A model generated the notes under the pieces. The model had not been told where the DNA came from and did no database searches. It saw only the letters and a program-made list of their open reading frames with translations. A stretch of DNA of 5,931 nucleotides. It comes from an uncultured Caryophanales bacterium (lineage in GTDB: Bacteria; Bacillota_I; Bacilli_A; Acholeplasmatales; Anaeroplasmataceae). A program made the position numbers and the translations under genes. This document shows positions 1 to 5,801 of the stretch, in pieces (position 1 is the stretch's first letter; every line of letters starts with the position of its first letter). The DNA lies in the NCBI GenBank assembly GCA_937885165.1, contig CAKZZJ010000024.1:1-5931 (forward strand). Direction: 5' to 3'.

Positions 1-1482
1 CCCGCTTCAGAAGGAAACGCAATATCACTTGCTAAAAAACCTAATTTAGATTATATTTTTAGTGAATTTGATACTAAAACATTAGATGCTTCAGGTGAGG
101 CTGTTGGCTTACCTGAAGGACAGATGGGTAACTCTGAAGTTGGGCATATGAATATTGGTGCAGGTAGAATTGTGTGGCAAAGCTTATCTAGAATTAATAA
201 TTCTATTAAAACAAAAGAATTATGGAATAATGGACCAATTAATAGAGCCATTGAAAATTCTCTAAAAAATGGTAAAAAATTCCATATTTGGGGCTTATGT
301 AGTGTTGGTGGAGTACATTCACATATCAACCACATTATAGCTTTAGCAAATATGGCACATGAAAAAGGTATAAAAGATGTATATTATCATGCATTCTTAG
401 ATGGTAGAGATACACCTCCTACAAGCGCTATTGAGTATCTTGATGAAGTTATTAAAAAAGGTAATGTTAAGGTTGCAACTGTAGGTGGCAGATATTACGG
501 AATGGATAGAGATAAAAACTTTGATAGAATTCAAAAAGCATATGATGCGATGACTCAAGGTATTGGTGAATTTCATCCTAACCCACTTGAAGGAATCAAA
601 AAATCTTATGAAAATGGGGTAACTGATGAATTTGTTGTACCATTTGTATCTGATAAAAATGGTATGATAGAAGAAGGGGATTCTATCATATTTGCTAATT
701 TCCGTCCAGATAGAGCAATTCAAATTGCAACAGCATTCTCTAACCCCAAAGGTATCATCTATAACCCTGAAAAGCCTTATAAACTTGATACATCTAAAGG
801 CCCTAAATCAACACATTTTGTATCAATGATGAAATATGCAGATCAAGTTAAAGGAGAAATTGCTTTCCCACTTCAAACTTTAGATAATTTAATTGGAGAT
901 GTTTTAGCTAAAAATGGTAAGAAGCAATTAAGAATTGCTGAAACTGAAAAATATGCACATGTAACATTCTTCTTTGATGGAGGAGCTGATAGACAAATTG
1001 AGGGTGCAGATCGTATCTTAGTTAATTCACCAAAGGTTGCAACATATGATTTAAAACCTGAAATGAGTGCTTATGAAGTGTGTGATAAGGTTGTGGATGC
1101 AATAAAAAAAGAAGCTTATGATGTTGTTATCTTAAATTTCGCAAACTGTGATATGGTTGGACATACTGGTGTAATTACTGCAGCAGTAAAAGCTGTTGAA
1201 GCAGTAGATGAATGTGTAGGAAGAGTAGTTAAAGCACTTGATGAAGTAGGTGGTGTTGCTATAATATCTGCTGACCATGGTAATGCAGAAAAGATGATTG
1301 ATGAAGATGGAAGTCCTTTTACAGCTCATACAACTAATAAAGTACCAGTAGTTATCACAAATAAAAACATTAAAATTAGAGATGGTATATTATCAGATTT
1401 AGGTCCAACTATTTTGGATTTAGCAGGTATCGAAAAACCAGCCGATATGACATCAAACTCATTAATAGTTGAAAAAAAATAA
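1..1482 (+). CDS. gpmI: 2,3-bisphosphoglycerate-independent phosphoglycerate mutase (5' end cut by window)
   Basis: Interconverts 3- and 2-phosphoglycerate in glycolysis and gluconeogenesis, in the cytosol, using two metal ions (typically Mn2+) and a phosphoserine intermediate. The frame is open from base 1, so the ATG at 124 is internal. 493 codons are present; family alignment suggests only about 17 N-terminal residues are missing, including the first metal-binding Asp, giving ~510 aa, the usual length. Window codon 45 is the catalytic Ser in GNSEVGH (Ser62 in the Geobacillus stearothermophilus enzyme). The phosphotransferase domain shows DGRDTPP (Arg at codon 136) and NFRPDR (codons 234-239). 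Metal ligands are seen as Asp384 and His388 in CDMVGH, Asp425-His426 in SADHGN, and His443 in TAHTTN. It ends with TAA and a probable terminator follows, so it is the last gene of its transcript. The family call is very secure; the upstream neighbour is not visible. Confidence 0.97.
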   Translation, partial: PASEGNAISLAKKPNLDYIFSEFDTKTLDASGEAVGLPEGQMGNSEVGHMNIGAGRIVWQSLSRINNSIKTKELWNNGPINRAIENSLKNGKKFHIWGLCSVGGVHSHINHIIALANMAHEKGIKDVYYHAFLDGRDTPPTSAIEYLDEVIKKGNVKVATVGGRYYGMDRDKNFDRIQKAYDAMTQGIGEFHPNPLEGIKKSYENGVTDEFVVPFVSDKNGMIEEGDSIIFANFRPDRAIQIATAFSNPKGIIYNPEKPYKLDTSKGPKSTHFVSMMKYADQVKGEIAFPLQTLDNLIGDVLAKNGKKQLRIAETEKYAHVTFFFDGGADRQIEGADRILVNSPKVATYDLKPEMSAYEVCDKVVDAIKKEAYDVVILNFANCDMVGHTGVITAAVKAVEAVDECVGRVVKALDEVGGVAIISADHGNAEKMIDEDGSPFTAHTTNKVPVVITNKNIKIRDGILSDLGPTILDLAGIEKPADMTSNSLIVEKK

Positions 1483-1490
1483 ATTTCTTT

Positions 1491-1525
1491 GACTGAACTT
1501 TTTATATTTTAAAACTCAGTCTTTT
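1491..1525 (+). terminator. Probable intrinsic terminator after gpmI
   Basis: A six-base GACTGA arm (1491-1496) pairs with TCAGTC (1516-1521). Three further T-A pairs (1499-1501 with 1511-1513) lie beyond a 2x2 internal mismatch, and four T residues follow at 1522-1525. It starts 9 bases after the gpmI stop, the usual place. The stem is moderate and the T-run short, so its efficiency is uncertain. Confidence 0.55.
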
Positions 1526-1527
1526 AC

Positions 1528-1554
1528 TTGAAATATTTTTTGAGTTGTTATATT
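1528..1554 (+). promoter_or_regulatory. Candidate sigma-A promoter for the protease-lipoprotein cassette
   Basis: TTGAAA at 1528-1533 serves as a -35-like box and TATATT at 1549-1554 as a -10-like box. The spacer is short (15 bases), but the -10 is preceded by TG at 1546-1547, making an extended -10 (TGTTATATT) that can compensate. Transcription would begin near 1561, giving a leader of about 36 bases before the TTG start at 1597. It lies just after the gpmI terminator. In such AT-rich DNA chance matches are common, so confidence is moderate. Confidence 0.4.
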
Positions 1555-1584
1555 TAATTTTACGTGAACAATTACAAACATACG

Positions 1585-1590
1585 AGGAGG
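1585..1590 (+). promoter_or_regulatory. Shine-Dalgarno site that sets the protease start at TTG 1597
   Basis: A perfect AGGAGG is followed by a six-base spacer (AATATT) and then TTG AAA AAA. The longer open frame begins with GTG at 1564, which has no ribosome binding site and would put AGGAGG inside the coding sequence as Arg-Arg. The TTG start also gives a normal Met-Lys-Lys signal-peptide beginning. Confidence 0.85.
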
Positions 1591-1596
1591 AATATT

Positions 1597-3069
1597 TTGA
1601 AAAAAATTTTTATAGAAACTGTTTTCTTATTTTTATCTTATTTGTGCATTTCAATTGTATATATTACAGAAAATGGAAATAAAACAAATAATAATGAATT
1701 ATTTAAAACAAGTGAAGATATTGAATTATTTGAAGATATTGAATTACTTGAAGAGTATAATCAGTTTAATGGTGAAGCTTCTACTATGACTCTAAACACA
1801 AGTCAAGGTGCAGTTTTTTATTACTATGGTTTAAAAAAATATTTTGTTTTTACGCCAACAGAATCAATGATAATGGATTTAAATTATAATGGACCAAATG
1901 CAAGTCTTAAGGTTTATGATATTCATTATTTTGCATCAAATGATTATTTATTTTATAGTAGCAATCTAGCATATGATTATGACCTTTTGTATTTGTGTAC
2001 GAATCAACAATACTTATTTGAGTTTACTTCACTTACTTCATCGCTATCTTCAATGAGTATAACTCCTACAAAAGTAACATCTCTTGATAATCATGAGAAA
2101 TTTTTAATGCATGTAACTTATGATTCATCTTCTGCATTAGGATACCATTATGATATAGAATATAAAAATATAAACTTAAATAGTTGTTCCAATACAATTG
2201 AATATATTAATAGTTCTAATGGCGTAACGCAGTATTATGACTTGTTATCAAATACATTAAATTTTAATTTAGATAATGATAACAGGGTCATGGTTTCAAA
2301 CCCTGGTGAACTTGAATATAGTGCTATTTCCTACGTCGAAGCAAATGGAATAGTAATTGATGATCAAAATTTACAATATACTGTAGGATCTAGAGGGACT
2401 GGAACATTTGTTGATGGAACAACAGTTTTATCATGTGCACATATATTTTATAGTAATGCTGAAATAAATGGTACTAGCTATGGTTACTTACCATCTTCAA
2501 TGACTTTTTATCCTGGTGCTAATTCATATTTTGATTCAAATTCTTTCTATCAAACATTTGGTATATTTACTGCTACAAACTCATATGTACCGATTTCATA
2601 CTTAATATATGGCAATGATAGTCAATATGATTGGTCAATATCTTTAACAACCAACACGTATTCTGGTTCATCAAATCATTCTTATATGAGAATGGTATCA
2701 TTTGAAGGAACATATGGAAATCAAGTTCAATTTGCTGGATATCCAGCCCTTTATAACTGTCCTACAAATGATCAAGATAAGTATAGATATACAATGTGGA
2801 CGTCTTATCCATTATATAATAGTATAACATCATCTGATAATAAAATTTATTCAACAGATATAATTTCAACTGGTGGAAATAGTGGTGCCCCTATGTTTAT
2901 TTTTAGTTCAGGTATAGAAAATGGCCATGTCTATTACGGATGTTACCAAATAGGTATTGTAGTGGCTGTGTATCAAGAAATGATTAATGGAAAATACCAC
3001 TTTAATAGTTCTGTTTCTTGCAAAATAAGACCAGTTATAATTAACGCATATTATGAAATTACAAGTTAG
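1597..3069 (+). CDS. Exported V8-like (chymotrypsin-fold, S1 family) serine protease with unassigned N-terminal region
   Basis: Predicted 490-aa secreted or membrane-anchored endopeptidase, start TTG. Residues 1-24 form a signal peptide or anchor: Lys2-Lys3, then a hydrophobic stretch to about Ile22, with no clear AxA cleavage site. Residues ~40-51 hold a duplicated acidic hexapeptide. Residues ~60-250 are rich in Tyr, Ser and Asn with beta-strand character and loosely recall pre-peptidase beta-sandwich domains; I cannot assign them. The protease domain spans ~260-490. His282 lies in the SCAHI motif (compare TAAHC), Asp345 in YDWSI, and Ser429 in GNSGAP. All three are present in the right order, so activity is expected. 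The substrate is unknown: the IGIHWGG segment that supplies the S1 histidine in Glu-specific V8 enzymes reads IGIVVAV here (Val455). The stop codon TAG overlaps the ribosome binding site of the following lipoprotein gene, indicating coupled expression. The protease call is firm; the N-terminal region is not. Confidence 0.88.
   Translation: MKKIFIETVFLFLSYLCISIVYITENGNKTNNNELFKTSEDIELFEDIELLEEYNQFNGEASTMTLNTSQGAVFYYYGLKKYFVFTPTESMIMDLNYNGPNASLKVYDIHYFASNDYLFYSSNLAYDYDLLYLCTNQQYLFEFTSLTSSLSSMSITPTKVTSLDNHEKFLMHVTYDSSSALGYHYDIEYKNINLNSCSNTIEYINSSNGVTQYYDLLSNTLNFNLDNDNRVMVSNPGELEYSAISYVEANGIVIDDQNLQYTVGSRGTGTFVDGTTVLSCAHIFYSNAEINGTSYGYLPSSMTFYPGANSYFDSNSFYQTFGIFTATNSYVPISYLIYGNDSQYDWSISLTTNTYSGSSNHSYMRMVSFEGTYGNQVQFAGYPALYNCPTNDQDKYRYTMWTSYPLYNSITSSDNKIYSTDIISTGGNSGAPMFIFSSGIENGHVYYGCYQIGIVVAVYQEMINGKYHFNSSVSCKIRPVIINAYYEITS
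1714..1749 (+). repeat. 18-bp tandem duplication in the protease gene
   Basis: Two adjacent 18-base units (1714-1731 and 1732-1749) differ at one base and encode EDIELF and EDIELL. They lie in frame just after the signal segment, forming an acidic linker. Such in-frame units can change copy number by slippage. Confidence 0.85.
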
Positions 3070-3074
3070 AAGGA
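3068..3074 (+). promoter_or_regulatory. Shine-Dalgarno site that sets the lipoprotein start at ATG 3083
   Basis: AGAAGGA begins inside the protease TAG stop (3067-3069) and lies 8 bases before ATG 3083. The upstream in-frame ATG at 3053 lies within the protease gene and would add ten charged residues (KLQVRRTKD) ahead of the signal peptide. The arrangement suggests translational coupling to the protease. Confidence 0.8.
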
Positions 3075-3082
3075 CTAAAGAT

Positions 3083-3730
3083 ATGAAAAAAGTTTTTAAA
3101 ATATTTATTATCCCTTTATTTTCATTATTATTTGGAACTGTATCATGTTCTTTAAATAAAGCGGATACAGGAACACTAACCCATATTAAAGAATTTCAAA
3201 ATAAAGCTTGTTATTACTGCGATAATAAAAATGAAGAAGTTTATAAATTATATGGTAATGGCGAAGAATTAACAAGCATACCATATTTTGCTAGTGGCAG
3301 TTGGATTATTGATAAAAAAAATACAACAAAGACTAACATTCCATCCTTTTTTATAGCAGGTGATGAAATCAATTTTTATGTATATTATGAAGGAAGACTA
3401 TTTGATGATGGAGTAATATTTACACCTGGTAATGAAAGATCAGGTGGAACACTTGTATTTAGCGATGAATCTGAATTTGAATATAAAAGAACTTCAGTTA
3501 GACAAATTGATGAATCTATAATATCAAGAGATGAAGAAGGTAAAATATTATCAATTGAAAACTTATATTATAATACTAATGATTATAAAAGTTTATCTCA
3601 TATAACTATCGATAAAGAATATCATTTTATAGATATAAATGAATATAAAGGCGAGAAAATATATGCATCTTATTACATTGATAAAGACATAATAGCAAGG
3701 TTTTATTCATTCAATCCACTAACTGATTAA
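3083..3730 (+). CDS. Putative lipoprotein of unknown function, partner of the protease
   Basis: A 215-aa protein I do not recognise. It begins MKKVFKIFIIP, with a hydrophobic core to about Gly18 and then TVSC, so Cys22 fits a lipobox (Thr at -3 is acceptable but not the common Leu). It would be lipidated and anchored on the outer face of the membrane. After a short polar linker it has a CYYC motif at Cys43-Cys46, the only other cysteines, which could form a disulfide or bind metal. The rest (50-215) alternates hydrophobic, Tyr and charged residues, suggesting a compact beta-rich domain; no further membrane segment is seen. Only 13 bases separate it from the protease stop and no terminator intervenes, so the two are probably made together. 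It might be an immunity or inhibitor protein, substrate or adaptor for the protease, but nothing in the sequence decides this. No strong terminator follows, only a weak AT-only hairpin at 3741-3755. Confidence 0.85.
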   Translation: MKKVFKIFIIPLFSLLFGTVSCSLNKADTGTLTHIKEFQNKACYYCDNKNEEVYKLYGNGEELTSIPYFASGSWIIDKKNTTKTNIPSFFIAGDEINFYVYYEGRLFDDGVIFTPGNERSGGTLVFSDESEFEYKRTSVRQIDESIISRDEEGKILSIENLYYNTNDYKSLSHITIDKEYHFIDINEYKGEKIYASYYIDKDIIARFYSFNPLTD

Positions 3731-3768
3731 TCTTTAACATAATATATGCTATATTCCTAAAATAAATA

Positions 3769-3797
3769 TTGAATAATAGATTTCTTAAGAATATAAT
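3769..3797 (+). promoter_or_regulatory. Sigma-A promoter of the ribU unit
   Basis: TTGAAT (3769-3774) and a perfect TATAAT (3792-3797) are separated by exactly 17 bases. Transcription would start near 3804, a few bases before the riboswitch aptamer. The spacer ends with a perfect 10-base palindrome, TTCTTAAGAA (3782-3791), abutting the -10 box. Confidence 0.8.
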
Positions 3798-3810
3798 AAA
3801 GATAAATAAA

Positions 3811-3917
3811 TACTTCGGGGTTTGGTGAAATTCCATACTGGCAGTAAAGTCTGCGAGCCTTTAGGCATGAATAGGTGTAATTCCTATACCAACAGTAAAG
3901 TCTGGATGAGAGAAGAA
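3811..3917 (+). promoter_or_regulatory. FMN riboswitch (RFN element)
   Basis: Senses flavin mononucleotide and turns down the downstream riboflavin transporter when flavin is plentiful. The conserved blocks appear in order: CTTCGGGG, GGTGAAATTCC, AGTAAAGTCTGCGAGCC, GGTGTAATTCC, ACCAACAGTAAAGTCTG and GGATGAGAGAAG. Helices can be traced: P1 3813-3816 with 3912-3915; P2 TGG/CCA 3823-3825 with 3833-3835; P3 GCAG/CTGC 3841-3854; P4 GCC/GGC 3857-3866; P5 TAGG/CCTA 3872-3886; P6 CAG/CTG 3893-3904. Several pairs differ from the common consensus on both sides, as expected for a functional fold. A terminator follows 12 bases later, so control is probably by transcription attenuation. Confidence 0.96.
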
Positions 3918-3928
3918 AAAATGTATAT

Positions 3929-3957
3929 AAGCCCCTTTTTGGGGGCCTTTATTTTTT
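3929..3957 (+). terminator. Riboswitch-controlled intrinsic terminator
   Basis: GCCCC (3931-3935) pairs with GGGGC (3942-3946) around a short T-rich loop, with possible A-T extension across a bulged C. The sequence then runs into TTTATTTTTT, ending at 3957. It sits between the FMN aptamer and the ribU ribosome binding site, as expected for the off-state structure. Confidence 0.85.
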
Positions 3958-3976
3958 CCTGAAGAATAAAATATTT

Positions 3977-3982
3977 GAGGAG
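3977..3982 (+). promoter_or_regulatory. Shine-Dalgarno site that sets the ribU start at ATG 3987
   Basis: GAGGAG lies 4 bases before ATG 3987, a slightly short spacing. An in-frame TTG at 3975 would start within this site and has no ribosome binding site of its own, so ATG 3987 is preferred. Confidence 0.75.
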
Positions 3983-3986
3983 AAAA

Positions 3987-4865
3987 ATGAAAAATTCAAA
4001 ACAAATTTATAAGAATCTTATTCTTTTTATTATCATTTTAGTTATCGGCTTAGGAATGATAATAACTGGCTTTTTAATCAATTATTTTGAAAGAAAAAAT
4101 GCCGAAGGATCATATAGTGCAGCTTGGTATATTTATATACTTGAAATAGGTGGTGCTATATTATTTATATTATCATTTGGTAATTTATATTATTTTTTGC
4201 AAAATAAATATAATATAAAGAAAATGAATATAAAACAAATGGCAGTTATAGCAATTTTTAGTGCTCTATCTGTAATTTTATATTATTTTGGCAAATTCAG
4301 TTTACCAATATTCCCATCATGGCTTGATGTACAATTTTCTGATATTCCAGCATTACTTGTATCATTTATGTATGGCCCTATATCAGGTTCACTTATAATA
4401 ATTGTCAGGTTCTTTTGTAAATTGCCTGGTACATCAACAGTCGCAGTTGGGGAATTCGCGGATTTATTAATTGGTTTGACTTTAGTAATAGTTGCAGGTC
4501 TAATCTATAAGAAGCACAGAAGTTTTAAAGGTGCATTATCTGCAATGGGAATAGGCATGCTTATGGCAACATTTGTGGCAACAATATCTAATTGGTTAAT
4601 ACTTATTCCTGCATATAAATTTATTGCAGGCTTCCCTCAAGCTGCCTTAACAGGAGTTATGGATACTATAATAAGTCAGGGTAATGGTGTAGTAACAGAT
4701 GATAATTTTATGCTTTATTATCTATTTGTGGGTGTAATACCATTTAATTTATTTAGATATGCATTAGTTTTTGTAGTAACACTTATATTATATAAAAGAC
4801 TACAAAGTCTTATTATTAGATTTGCAGGAAATTTTAAAGATCAGGAACTTAATTATCAAGAATAA
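3987..4865 (+). CDS. ribU: Riboflavin ECF transporter substrate-binding subunit RibU, N-terminally extended
   Basis: The S component binds riboflavin in the membrane and works with the shared ECF module (EcfA, EcfA', EcfT), which is not in this window. The protein is 292 aa, against roughly 190 for typical RibU. The family-like core begins near Met80: a first helix at ~82-101, then LDVQFSDIPALL (113-124), the segment around GTSTVAVGEFADLLIG (148-163), and SNWLILIP (201-208), all typical of RibU. The first ~80 residues are extra: a Lys-containing N-terminus, a hydrophobic helix at ~10-33, a polar loop containing ERKNAEGSY, and a second helix at ~48-71. No counterpart is known to me in characterised RibU. 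The FMN riboswitch immediately upstream independently supports a riboflavin role. Expression should fall when FMN is abundant. Other vitamin S components are less likely given the riboswitch. Confidence 0.93.
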   Translation: MKNSKQIYKNLILFIIILVIGLGMIITGFLINYFERKNAEGSYSAAWYIYILEIGGAILFILSFGNLYYFLQNKYNIKKMNIKQMAVIAIFSALSVILYYFGKFSLPIFPSWLDVQFSDIPALLVSFMYGPISGSLIIIVRFFCKLPGTSTVAVGEFADLLIGLTLVIVAGLIYKKHRSFKGALSAMGIGMLMATFVATISNWLILIPAYKFIAGFPQAALTGVMDTIISQGNGVVTDDNFMLYYLFVGVIPFNLFRYALVFVVTLILYKRLQSLIIRFAGNFKDQELNYQE

Positions 4866-4921
4866 GCATTTATATTTGTAAAAATTCAATAAAAATAGTA
4901 AAATAAAAATGGTGATAAAAT

Positions 4922-5413
4922 ATGTTTAACATTGAAAGTTGGAAGAATCACATATATAAAAAGGATCTATTAGGTGTACTAATAAACGCACTTGTTGTCG
5001 CAATATTTTTAGGCATCGCTATGGGGGCATTTGATTATTTATTAACTAAACTTGGTGTAAACATATCATTTGGTTTATTATTACTTGCATTTTTTATCGG
5101 CTTTAGAGTAAGAAAAGGATATTATTCATATCATCCTTTATATCCACTTCTTGCAATACTCTTTTTATTGTTTGGAGTATTTATTGAATATTTAACTACA
5201 TATGTATTCTTATTTGGTACTATAACAAGTATACCAACGATATTATCATCATTAAATTTTTATTACACAACATTATTATATCCAGTTTACGCTATCGTAA
5301 GTTGTACAAAAAGTTTTGATGGATTTTTATTACTAAATGGAATTATAACATTAATAATATATATATTAGACATTATATTTTGTTTCAAATTATCAGGAGG
5401 CAGAATAAAATAA
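4922..5413 (+). CDS. Polytopic membrane protein of unknown function in the riboflavin unit
   Basis: A 163-aa protein I do not recognise. Hydrophobic segments at about 16-41, 48-62, 73-98, 112-130 and 135-156 suggest about five membrane helices. Short Lys/Arg-bearing loops lie at the N-terminus (KNHIYKK) and after the second segment (FRVRKGYYSYH), which would be cytoplasmic by the positive-inside rule. There is no obvious catalytic motif. The start ATG has GGTGAT at 4911-4916, leaving a 5-base gap. It lies 56 bases after ribU with no terminator between them, so it is probably on the same FMN-controlled transcript. A weaker promoter-like pair (TTGTAA, 17 bases, TAAAAT, 4876-4904) could allow separate expression, but its start point would fall on the ribosome binding site. 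A terminator follows at 5495. A helper or second transporter subunit for flavin is possible, inferred only from position. Confidence 0.85.
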   Translation: MFNIESWKNHIYKKDLLGVLINALVVAIFLGIAMGAFDYLLTKLGVNISFGLLLLAFFIGFRVRKGYYSYHPLYPLLAILFLLFGVFIEYLTTYVFLFGTITSIPTILSSLNFYYTTLLYPVYAIVSCTKSFDGFLLLNGIITLIIYILDIIFCFKLSGGRIK

Positions 5414-5476
5414 ACTTTTTTAAGGTAATGCTATAAAAGGCTATAATTTGATGACTCTTACTCGTGATTTATAACT

Positions 5477-5737
5477 TTAAATAATATAAAAGATAAAAAA
5501 GTGATTTGAAAGATAATCACTTTTTTTCACTCTTGATACATATGTAAGTGCGTAATGAAATCCACTAACTGCTTCAAAAGCAACTCTAGTCATTATGAAA
5601 TAAGCACCAAGTATACATCCTATAAAAATCCACAAAAATACAATCTGCCCAAATAATACTACTAATAGCACCAAATATTTGCCCATACCTGCATATTAAA
5701 AATTCAATCAAAAATATTTAAATTTACTATTGAACAT
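5477..5737 (-). pseudogene. Probable remnant of a small membrane-protein gene
   Basis: On the minus strand AAGGTGAT (5754-5747) precedes ATG at 5737-5735 by 9 bases. This frame runs nine codons (MFNSKFKYF), hits TGA, then TAA four codons later, and continues in the same frame from ATG 5686-5684 for 69 codons to the stop at 5477. The downstream part has a hydrophobic helix of about 25 residues (YLVLL to GAYF) followed by a soluble segment including MTRVAFEAVSGFHYAL, which reads like real protein rather than random AT-rich translation. The ATG at 5686 has no usable ribosome binding site. The last ~16 codons run through the terminator hairpin at 5495-5526, so the original C-terminus was probably shorter. 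Frame damage in the T-rich stretch 5690-5720 fits an inactive copy. It could instead be a chance open frame; no family recognised. Confidence 0.35.
5495..5527. terminator. Bidirectional intrinsic terminator
   Basis: AAAAAAGTGATT (5495-5506) pairs perfectly with AATCACTTTTTT (5515-5526) around an 8-base loop. The hairpin is flanked by A-runs on one side and T-runs on the other, so it can act on both strands. On the plus strand it ends the ribU unit, 82 bases after the stop of the unknown membrane-protein gene. Confidence 0.85.
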
Positions 5738-5763
5738 TAATAGTTAATCACCTTATATAAAAA

Positions 5764-5801
5764 ATAAAAAAAGCCCAATAATAATATATTGAACCTCTTT
5801 T
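5764..5801 (-). terminator. Minus-strand intrinsic terminator, probably for a gene beyond the right edge
   Basis: Read on the minus strand, the arm 5801-5787 (AAAAGAGGUUCAAUA) pairs along all 15 bases with 5780-5766 across a 6-base loop. Four pairs are G-U wobbles (5792-5775, 5793-5774, 5795-5772, 5797-5770). The 3' arm runs into a U-rich tract continuing to about 5759. On the plus strand the wobbles become mismatches, so the hairpin is directional. It implies minus-strand transcription entering from the right. Confidence 0.65.

Noticed and set aside
124..126. ATG 124 as the start of gpmI
   Set aside because: The frame is open and family-like from base 1, and this Met lies in the conserved catalytic segment QMGNSEVGH, so it is internal.
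51..335. Minus-strand open frame opposite gpmI
   Set aside because: It lies antisense to a strongly conserved gene, has no ribosome binding site and is a composition shadow; the same applies to 397-723 and 1132-1329.
3741..3755. AATATA/TATATT hairpin after the lipoprotein gene as a terminator
   Set aside because: The stem is only six A-T pairs and lacks a following T-run.
4876..4904. Promoter-like TTGTAA, 17 bases, TAAAAT between ribU and the next gene
   Set aside because: The boxes are imperfect in very AT-rich DNA, and the implied start near 4911 would fall on the ribosome binding site, so it is not called as a feature.
1..5413. Alternative genetic code with TGA read as Trp
   Set aside because: All ten Trp codons in the five clear genes are TGG and none contains in-frame TGA, so the standard bacterial code fits. 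No clear gene uses TGA as a stop, which leaves a small residual doubt.
5430..5455. Repeated GCTATA and a TATAAT box after the membrane-protein gene, hinting at a short RNA ending at the 5495 terminator
   Set aside because: There is no credible -35 box at a suitable distance, and the repeat is only six bases; chance is the simplest explanation.
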